This document shows, piece after piece, positions 26,968 to 33,479 of a DNA stretch of 33,479 bases. Both the position numbers and the translations under genes were made by a program. Positions within the stretch are counted from its first letter, which is position 1. Each line of letters begins with the position of its first letter. The DNA is from Candidatus Brocadiaceae bacterium (GTDB taxonomy: Bacteria; Planctomycetota; Brocadiia; SM23-32): assembly GCA_003551565.1 (NCBI GenBank), contig PUMZ01000344.1, positions 1-33,479 of the forward strand, given 5' to 3'. A model generated the notes under the pieces. That model had not been told where the DNA came from. It worked only from the letters and a program-made list of their open reading frames with translations, and did no database searches.

Positions 26968-29832
26968 TTATTCCTTCTCAAGAAAGCTCTGCACATCGTT
27001 GATCAGTTCTTCCCGGCGCTTGTACACCCTGTGCGGTGTGGACAGATCGCTCAGGAAACTGCGCCCGTAGGACTTCGTCACCAGGCGCCTGTCGGTGACT
27101 ACGACCACCCCCCGGTCGGTGCGGTGGCGGATCAGCCGCCCGAAGCCCTGACGGAAGTTGATAACGGCCTCCGGCAAAGTATAGTGGCGGAAGGGGTCCG
27201 TATGGTTCTCGCGCAGGTGCTGAATTCTGCCCTGTACCAGCGGGTCGGTGAAGACATGAAAAGGCAGTTTCGTAACCACCAGGCAGCTCAAACTCTCACC
27301 GAGCACGTCCACCCCCTCCCAGAAGCTCTGCGTGCCCAGCAACACAGAGCCGATGTTCTCCTTAAACCGCGCCGTCAGGCTCCGCCTGCTGCCGTCTCTG
27401 CCCTGCGCCAGCAGAGGAACGCCCACACCCTCGAGGGGGCGCTTTATGCGCTCATAAACCTTATTGAGCAGTGAATAGGAGGTGAACAACACCAGCGAAC
27501 GGCCGGCAGTCCCGCGCAACAGGTCGATCAGGAACGAGGAAAGCTCTTCATCATACGAGGCATCACGCCGCCCCCCGGCATCGGGCAGGAACGTGGGCAC
27601 ACATAACCTCGTCTGGCGTGCGAAGTCAAACGGTGAGCCGAACGCCGCACAGGACAGACGTTCCGGGCTCAGGCGCCCGGCGCCGAGCCGCTCTTTGATG
27701 TAATCGAACCCGCCCTCGACCCTGAGAGTGGCGGAAGTCATAATGACCGAGCGCATCTCATCGAAGAAAAAGGTGCGCATAAAATCCCCCACCTCCAGCG
27801 GTGCCGCCCGCAGGGTAAAGTAGTTCCGTCTTCCGCCTCCGCTGCGCTGAAGCCAGTAGACGTGGTTCTCCCCCTCCCTCTTCAGAATAAACTCCAGCCC
27901 CGCCGCCGCGTCCCGGAGGCGCCGGTTCTGGGCGGCCAGGTCCATGGCAAATTCGGGAATTGTTTCATGGCACTCGCTGTTTTCTTCCAGGCATTCGACG
28001 AGGTTCTTGACCCGCTCCTGCAGTTTCCGGCAGGCCGCATCCACCCGGGCGGCCGTTTCGCCGATCAGGCCCGTTTCCGTCACCTCCGGCCTGCACCTGT
28101 CCAGCAGGATTTTGTCCTCTGCGGGCGGCAGAGGATCGAACGGCCCGGACAACATATCGAAAAATCCGCGCACCTCCTGCCCGAGCTCCTCGACCCCCTC
28201 CACAACGCCCTGCGCCATTTCCAGAGCGGTCTCCCGCGAAAGAGCCCCGCTCTCGGGGAGGTGTTTGCTGATAAGACCTATCAGCGTGGACACCATCCCG
28301 ACACCGGAGCCGTCCCTGCGCCTGCGCCAGAGTCGGCGGCAGATACGGTAAAACGTGAAGCTGTCGACATCCACCGCCACGGCTTCGGTGGCAACGTCCT
28401 CGATGTTATGGGCTTCATCGAAGACGATACAACGCTCGCGCGGCAAATGGGGCCTGTCCAGAGCAACATCGGCAAAGGCAAGGGCGTGGTTGACCACGAT
28501 GATGTCGGAGAGCTGCGCCAGAGCGCGCGCCCGCCTGACGAAGCATTTGTTGATGTATCGGCAGCCCCGGCCCATGCATTCGTCGCCGCCGGCGGTCACC
28601 AGTGCCGACAGCGCCCCGGCCCCGGACTGCTGCAGAAATGCCGAACATTCAGATATGTCCCCGGTCCGCGTCGATGTGGCCCAGCCGACCAGGGGCATAA
28701 CGGCGGCCGCTTCCTGCGGAGCGGACAGCTCCCGGTCATGGTACCGGATCAGATTGAGGAACCTGCGCACGCACAGGTAGTTGCTTCGTCCTTTCAAAAG
28801 GGCTGTTTGAAACCGTCCGCCCAGCAGCTTTTTCAGAAAAGGCAGATCTTTCCCGTGCAGCTGCTCCTGGAGATTCTTGGTGTTTGTCGAGACGATGACC
28901 TTATCGTCATTTTGGCGCGCCCAGGCGATGATCGGCAGCAGGTAGGCCATCGATTTGCCGATCCCCGTGCCGGCCTCACACATCAGGTGCCTGCCGTGGT
29001 TCAAAGCATCGCAGACGGACTCCGCCATTCCGATCTGTTCTTCACGCGGTTCGAAATTCCCGAGATTGCGCCCCACGGCCCCGTCTTTTGCGAACATAGC
29101 GCATATCTTCTGCGTATCGACAGGCGCATCCCGCCGCTCCGGCGTCTGGAACTGCTGCGCTTCTTTGAAAATCCGTTCATGGTTCTTGAAAACACTGCCC
29201 AGCCCCGGTTCTCCCCCGTCCGAGAGGACAAATCCGGCTTTTTTGTCGGCGGCCTTTCCGAGCACATCCGCCAGGGGCGAGTCCGCCGCCATCGCCAGCT
29301 CGCTCAGGGCGACCAGCGCAGGCCCCGGCAGGTTGCGCATTTCCACAACCAAAGCGTCCCAGACGCTGCGGGTCAGGCGAGCCAGTCCGGGACTTCCCGG
29401 CATTTCAGGCGGCTCGATATGCAGTTCCCCTGCTACAGAGGCGAGGGAATAATCGGAACACCGGGGCAGCACGATTTCGGCCAGCTCCCGGCTGTCAATA
29501 ACCTGCCGGGGCGGGTGCAGGTTCGAAGCTTCGAGGAACTCCAGAAAGACGGCGGCATGATGCACGACGGTGGGTTCGTCGCCAAGCTCGGAAAGCATCG
29601 CCTCCAGGGCGTTCCGCGGCCCGCCTTGTCCTGCCGGGGGCTGATCCCCCGTCGCGGTTGATCCCCGCCCGGCCCGTGGAGATCCCGCCGCATCGGCCGG
29701 AAAGCGCTTGCACTCCACATCTCCACCCTCCGGATCAACGCGAACTAAAGCGCTCTCGAGTATGCAGTCATCGCCGGCCAGGGGCCCTGATGTGATATAG
29801 GAAAGGAAGTTGCATTGATTTGTTTTGCTCAT
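26968..29832 (-). CDS. dinG: DinG/XPD-like ATP-dependent helicase with N-terminal degenerate DnaQ-like exonuclease domain
   Basis: Walker A CEAGTGIGKSMAYLLP, DEAHNIED, Fe-S cysteines (YLCVRR ... ECMGRGCRYINKC), motif VI QGFGRLIRHRTDRGVVVVTDRR; N-terminus resembles DnaQ fold. Confidence 0.88.
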   Translation of the reverse strand: MSKTNQCNFLSYITSGPLAGDDCILESALVRVDPEGGDVECKRFPADAAGSPRAGRGSTATGDQPPAGQGGPRNALEAMLSELGDEPTVVHHAAVFLEFLEASNLHPPRQVIDSRELAEIVLPRCSDYSLASVAGELHIEPPEMPGSPGLARLTRSVWDALVVEMRNLPGPALVALSELAMAADSPLADVLGKAADKKAGFVLSDGGEPGLGSVFKNHERIFKEAQQFQTPERRDAPVDTQKICAMFAKDGAVGRNLGNFEPREEQIGMAESVCDALNHGRHLMCEAGTGIGKSMAYLLPIIAWARQNDDKVIVSTNTKNLQEQLHGKDLPFLKKLLGGRFQTALLKGRSNYLCVRRFLNLIRYHDRELSAPQEAAAVMPLVGWATSTRTGDISECSAFLQQSGAGALSALVTAGGDECMGRGCRYINKCFVRRARALAQLSDIIVVNHALAFADVALDRPHLPRERCIVFDEAHNIEDVATEAVAVDVDSFTFYRICRRLWRRRRDGSGVGMVSTLIGLISKHLPESGALSRETALEMAQGVVEGVEELGQEVRGFFDMLSGPFDPLPPAEDKILLDRCRPEVTETGLIGETAARVDAACRKLQERVKNLVECLEENSECHETIPEFAMDLAAQNRRLRDAAAGLEFILKREGENHVYWLQRSGGGRRNYFTLRAAPLEVGDFMRTFFFDEMRSVIMTSATLRVEGGFDYIKERLGAGRLSPERLSCAAFGSPFDFARQTRLCVPTFLPDAGGRRDASYDEELSSFLIDLLRGTAGRSLVLFTSYSLLNKVYERIKRPLEGVGVPLLAQGRDGSRRSLTARFKENIGSVLLGTQSFWEGVDVLGESLSCLVVTKLPFHVFTDPLVQGRIQHLRENHTDPFRHYTLPEAVINFRQGFGRLIRHRTDRGVVVVTDRRLVTKSYGRSFLSDLSTPHRVYKRREELINDVQSFLEKE

Positions 29833-29842
29833 TCAGAGTCGT

Positions 29843-31039
29843 TCAGGTATGGTAGTCGGCATTGATCTCGACATATTTTTTCGAAAGATCGCATGTCCAC
29901 ACCGACGCAGCCGCCCGGCCGGCGCCCAGGTTGATTTCTATCCGCACCTCATCTTTTTTCAGTTCCTCGCAGGCGTTCTCGCCCGTCGGGATCCCATTGC
30001 TCAACACCCGTACGTCTCCCAGCAGCAGTCCGGCATCGCCGGGATCGAACTTCGCCCCGCTCCGGCCGGCCGCGCAGACGATCCGCCCCCAATTGGGGTC
30101 CTCGCCATGTACGGCGCATTTGACCAGCAGGGAGTTGGCGATGGATTTTGCCACTTTGACCGCCTCGCGGCGGTTCCTGGCGCCGGACGCCCGGACCACG
30201 ATCAGTTTTGTGGCTCCTTCGCCGTCGGCCGCGATCTGCATCGAGAGATCCCGCATCAGATGGAACAAAGCATCCGCAAATTTCCTCTTCGCTCCGGCAT
30301 TGGTCCGTACCGCCGCCCTGCCGCTGGAAACGAGAAAAACGCTGTCGTTGGTGCTTGCATCCCCATCGACGGTTATCATGTTGAAGGTCTCCTCCACACA
30401 TCGTTTCAGGAGATCATGCAGTTCGTGGGCGCCGGCCGGCATATCGGTCGTAACAAACGCCAGCATCGTGGCCATATCCGGTGCGATCATCCCGGATCCC
30501 TTCGCCATCGCGCCGATCGAGACGGGGACTCCTCCGCATTCAAACCTTACGGCGCAGGACTTCGGGCGGGTGTCGGTGGTCATGATCGCTTTTTCGGCAT
30601 TTCTTGCCGACAGGCCGGCAGCGGAGAGCGTCGCAAACGCTTCCCGGAGACCCTGTTCCACCCGGGTCATGGGCAGGGGTCTTCCGATGATGCCGGTGGA
30701 AGCCACGCCCACCTGTTCGGGCCGGCAGCCGGCCAGGGACGCTACGGTTTTTGCCATCTGTGCGGCATCCCTGCTCCCCTGTGCTCCCGTACATGCGTTG
30801 GCGTTTCCGCTGCAGACGGCGATCGCCCGGAGGCTGTCGGAGGGCAGGATCGACCGGGACCATGCCACCGGCGGGGCGGCGAAGAGGTTCCGGGTAAAGA
30901 CCCCGGCCGCGCTGAGTTCCTCTTCACCCATCAGCAGCGCTATATCCGGTTCACCGGCGGTCTCTTTCAATCCGCAGGAACTCGACCCGGCCCGGAACCC
31001 CGGCGGCGTCAGAACGGAACCGTCCTTTATACATTCCAT
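29843..31039 (-). CDS. argJ: bifunctional ornithine acetyltransferase / N-acetylglutamate synthase (ArgJ)
   Basis: GVFTRNLFAAPPVAWSR, GNANACTG, VASTGIIGRPLPMTRV, autocleavage region KGSGMIAPDMATMLAFVTTD, DPNWGRIVCAAGRSG. Confidence 0.95.
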   Translation of the reverse strand: MECIKDGSVLTPPGFRAGSSSCGLKETAGEPDIALLMGEEELSAAGVFTRNLFAAPPVAWSRSILPSDSLRAIAVCSGNANACTGAQGSRDAAQMAKTVASLAGCRPEQVGVASTGIIGRPLPMTRVEQGLREAFATLSAAGLSARNAEKAIMTTDTRPKSCAVRFECGGVPVSIGAMAKGSGMIAPDMATMLAFVTTDMPAGAHELHDLLKRCVEETFNMITVDGDASTNDSVFLVSSGRAAVRTNAGAKRKFADALFHLMRDLSMQIAADGEGATKLIVVRASGARNRREAVKVAKSIANSLLVKCAVHGEDPNWGRIVCAAGRSGAKFDPGDAGLLLGDVRVLSNGIPTGENACEELKKDEVRIEINLGAGRAAASVWTCDLSKKYVEINADYHT

Positions 31040-31149
31040 GACTGATGCTCCCTATTCTTTCAGACCGTTCCGCACGCAACCCCTTTCCCGCCATCCGCCG
31101 GGCGGGCCATGAGGTTCTCCTGTGAAAGCAATGCCGGGGCTTTGAAGGG

Positions 31150-31225
31150 TGGTACGCCCGAGAGGGTTCGAACCCCTAACCTGCGGTTCCGTAGACCGCC
31201 AAGGCTCTCCCCTAAGCACCTGCAT
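31150..31225 (-). tRNA. tRNA-Arg(ACG)-like sequence; 3' half canonical, 5' half degenerate (probable pseudo-tRNA or tRNA 3' fragment)
   Basis: Reverse strand GCGGT-CTACGGA-ACCGC anticodon arm, AGGTT variable loop, AGGGG-TTCGAAC-CCTCT T-arm, CGGGCGT-A-CCA 3' end. No canonical ACGCCCG 5' acceptor strand; the D-arm does not pair. Confidence 0.5.
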
Positions 31226-31403
31226 AACTGCATCCTACAACATGGAAAAAAACTGTTGTATGCGCATTTGACTGCTTTTTGTGCAGATTATCCCTTATGT
31301 TGACGGCTCAACTGTCACGTATTCCGGCTTTTTTTCAGTGCACCTGTCAACCTATCCGGCAGGTTCAACACTTAAAAATACGGCCTATCCTACTCCCACC
31401 TGA

Positions 31404-31419
31404 GAGTCCAATTGGACTC
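31404..31419. promoter_or_regulatory. 16-bp perfect palindrome
   Basis: GAGTCCAATTGGACTC. Confidence 0.3.
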
Positions 31420-31685
31420 GCAACACCGGAACAAATCCTTGCATTTTTCTGCCAATCGGATTCGATCCGTATTATACCACATTCAGCCGCCACTTGCACC
31501 TCGACGCCACGCCCGAAAAAGCACAATACGGACAAGGATAAATCTTCGGGAATTATAACCGAGGTGCCCTACCCCCTTGCACCATTCAAAGATCGCCTTG
31601 TGAGCGATTCTGTGGGGGCTCAGGGGGAAGCCAGTGCCTGTCCCGAGAGGTCAGAAAGGTGCAGCATGAGAGCCGCATCCAGCCC

Positions 31686-31714
31686 TTGACAACCGGGATA
31701 TTTTGACGTATGTT
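31686..31714 (+). promoter_or_regulatory. strong sigma70-type promoter
   Basis: TTGACA - 17 nt - TATGTT; operator-like GTTCG-GT-CGAAC overlaps the -10/+1 region (31712-31723). Confidence 0.6.
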
Positions 31715-31720
31715 CGGTCG

Positions 31721-31919
31721 AACCAATAGGATCACAATATGATCGAGAGGATCCGGAAGTCCGGCGATCTGCTAGGCATCAAGCGCCGGATCATCTGATC
31801 ATCGCACCGGCGACGCTCCAGGTCGGCCACATCTATTACAGCTTTGCCGAGAACGGCTGTCTGAAGTGAACATTAGTCAGGGCCGGTGGGAGTGATAGCG
31901 CTTCTGCCGGCCTATTTTT
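31721..31919 (+). ncRNA. candidate small RNA (~200 nt), no family assigned
   Basis: Bounded by the 31686-31714 promoter and an intrinsic terminator at 31881-31919; several short hairpins inside; no ORF of 60 aa or more on the plus strand. Confidence 0.4.
31881..31919 (+). terminator. intrinsic terminator
   Basis: GGCCGGTGGGAG-TGATAGCG-CTTCTGCCGGCC-TATTTTT: 12-bp stem (with G-U pairs), 8-nt loop, T-tract. Confidence 0.7.
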
Positions 31920-32011
31920 GTGGAATATTTCTTCGCACAAATTCTCTGCCGGCGCGAGGTTCTGAGATCGTGCTCGAATATACACGTTTTCCCTAAACAT
32001 AACATTTTTCC

Positions 32012-33214
32012 TTAATATTTTTTAGCCCCCTCACCTATACGCCCCATGAGTTCAAGGTTGCATACATGTATGAGAGGAAGCCCGTCGTCATCTGACACCA
32101 GCTTTCCCAATCTATCTAACGAAAGCAGTATGTGGCTTCCTTTCAGGTTGAGCGCTTGCACTCCCGCCCCCGAAAGGCGTCGGGCTGTTTTTTTAATGCA
32201 GGCTTCATAAATTTTCTGGTCTATGATGCCGCGCCGATATGCCCTCAGGGCATCAATACTTTTATAATATTCCTCATCTTTTTCCGCAAGATATTCATCC
32301 GGTCCGTTCCAGTAACCCCAGATCGTTACGTATCGGTGCTGCAAGCTCAGTACCGGGTGGCCTTCCGGGGTCACCAGGTGCCTGTGGCTTCTGAACCGCC
32401 GCCTGTCGGTGGGGCCTTCCTGTTCTTCATCCCGCCGGTGCCCACTCATGTAGACGGCCCGGGGATACACGGTGGGGATACCGCGCCTGTTCAGATCAAA
32501 GCTCAGTGCAATCTCCTCGAACGGGTTGTTATAGCCATGCGAGATTTTTTTAACGCCATCCCGATCCAGCACGTCCACATCCGGGACGCGTCCGACTTTC
32601 GATACCCGGCAGACGACATGCACGTTATCCTTGGTCCGCGTATCATACGTTCTCCCATGTTCGGAGAGGTTTTGTTTCGGGCTTTCGCGCCATTTTTCCG
32701 GCAAAAAATACTCGAAAAGTTCCGGGTCTTTTCCCACGACCCAGAGCACGCCCCCGGTGCTTTCAACTCGACCATAGACATAACTGACGCCGAATATTTC
32801 GACCGGGTGCAGGTCCGGCGGAAATTGTTTGTCTGTCTCAAACCGTTTGGCTTGCTTTTTCAGGTAGCCGCTGCGCCTTGCCGCCTTCACCCGCCGTTCG
32901 TGTTCGGGGGTACTTTCCAGCAGATCAAAATCCACCAGCGCATAAAGCGTCTGGCCGTTGCGATCGGAGACCGGTCTTCGTGATTTTGAAGGGCGGAGTA
33001 TGACGTGGTGGGGCTTATTGTCCCGGACGATGAATCCCTTCTCTGCCAATTCACGGGCGGCCCGCTCGGTGAGACGGTGCATCTGATGCTCTTCTAAAAT
33101 CCCTTCTTTCCGGGCTTCCGCGGCATCCATACCTTTTATCCACTCGTAGATGACAGCATATTGCCGGTTGGGGTCCAGAGTGACTTCCCGGTGGCTTTCC
33201 TGCAGGTCTTTCAT
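32012..33214 (-). CDS. uncharacterised protein with divergent kinase-like motifs (duplicated units)
   Basis: 400 aa; GFIVRDNKPHHVILRP...YALVDFDLLESTPEHE resembles a kinase catalytic loop plus DFG-like segment; related segment near the C-terminus (VQALNLKGSHILLSLDRLGKLVSDDDGLPLIHVCNLELM). Confidence 0.7.
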   Translation of the reverse strand: MKDLQESHREVTLDPNRQYAVIYEWIKGMDAAEARKEGILEEHQMHRLTERAARELAEKGFIVRDNKPHHVILRPSKSRRPVSDRNGQTLYALVDFDLLESTPEHERRVKAARRSGYLKKQAKRFETDKQFPPDLHPVEIFGVSYVYGRVESTGGVLWVVGKDPELFEYFLPEKWRESPKQNLSEHGRTYDTRTKDNVHVVCRVSKVGRVPDVDVLDRDGVKKISHGYNNPFEEIALSFDLNRRGIPTVYPRAVYMSGHRRDEEQEGPTDRRRFRSHRHLVTPEGHPVLSLQHRYVTIWGYWNGPDEYLAEKDEEYYKSIDALRAYRRGIIDQKIYEACIKKTARRLSGAGVQALNLKGSHILLSLDRLGKLVSDDDGLPLIHVCNLELMGRIGEGAKKY

Positions 33215-33479
33215 TCAGTAGCTTTTCCGGCCGATCCGCTCGCTCTCCACAAATTTGCGCGGCACATAGATCGCCAGAGGCTTATGGGTCAGGACGGATT
33301 TTCCGTATTTTCGCGCGAGATCTTTTAGCTCCATAACCAGCCCGAATTCCTCAAAGGGACTGTTGAACTTTGCTCCCGCGATGTCCGAGACTTCTGTCTC
33401 GCCGGGGATATCCTGTCCCATCCGGCTCCATTTGAGGACGATCTGCTTTGAGACTTCGTCGACCGGTTTGGTCTGTATC
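33215..33479 (-). CDS. C-terminal part of an uncharacterised protein (5' end beyond window), in the same frame as 32012..33214 and separated only by a TGA
   Basis: Open to the window edge: IQTKPVDEVSKQIVLKWSRMGQDIPGETEVSDIAGAKFNSPFEEFGLVMELKDLARKYGKSVLTHKPLAIYVPRKFVESERIGRKSY*. Shares PFEE...PLAIYV with NNPFEEIALSFDL...PRAVYM in the downstream ORF. Confidence 0.6.
   Translation of the reverse strand, partial: IQTKPVDEVSKQIVLKWSRMGQDIPGETEVSDIAGAKFNSPFEEFGLVMELKDLARKYGKSVLTHKPLAIYVPRKFVESERIGRKSY

Noticed and set aside
31610-31685. Possible SRP (4.5S) RNA: GGGGGCTC...GGTCAGAAAGGTGCAGC...GAGCC
   Set aside because: Superficially like the SRP core but lacks the GG(T/C)CCGGAAGG tetraloop region, so a functional SRP RNA is not supported.
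31279-31689. 136-aa ORF in the non-coding interval
   Set aside because: No SD or domain; composition looks like translated intergenic DNA.
33190-33217. Selenocysteine at the in-frame TGA as a firm call
   Set aside because: I could not identify a convincing SECIS hairpin with the expected loop immediately downstream; kept only as one option in the finding.
1-33479. CRISPR arrays, prophage structural genes, transposase or integrase genes
   Set aside because: No spaced direct repeats or characteristic protein motifs were seen in the window.

Overview
Accessory and metabolic region of a GC-rich bacterial genome. Repeated Gfo/Idh and creatininase-family genes hint at a PVC/Hydrogenedentes-like lineage, but I cannot assign the taxon. 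Left to right: a truncated M20 peptidase; a sugar-isomerase/epimerase-like TIM barrel (-); a Gfo/Idh oxidoreductase (-); a five-gene ABC transport operon (+) in which a 4.5-kb module is tandemly duplicated. Each copy of that module is a substrate-binding-protein/DppB-permease fusion plus a DppC permease, and both copies are followed by one fused OppD-OppF ATPase. Next come an L-fucose/L-arabinose isomerase-like gene (-), a creatininase-family gene with znuA-znuC-znuB (+), a second Gfo/Idh (-), a GT2 glycosyltransferase with pyrD/pyrK (+), two small acidic lipoproteins (-, one SurA-N-like), a DinG-like helicase with a degenerate exonuclease domain (-), argJ (-), and a largely non-coding interval of about 0.9 kb. 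That interval holds a degenerate tRNA-Arg-like sequence and a promoter/terminator-bounded candidate small RNA. The right edge carries an uncharacterised gene whose protein appears to consist of duplicated kinase-like units, one of them interrupted by an in-frame TGA. The best candidates for something undescribed are the twin SBP-permease fusions sharing one fused ATPase, the duplicated kinase-like locus with the in-frame TGA, the orphan ~200-nt RNA, and a potential H-type pseudoknot leader upstream of the isomerase gene. All family calls come from reading motifs by eye; no database search was run.
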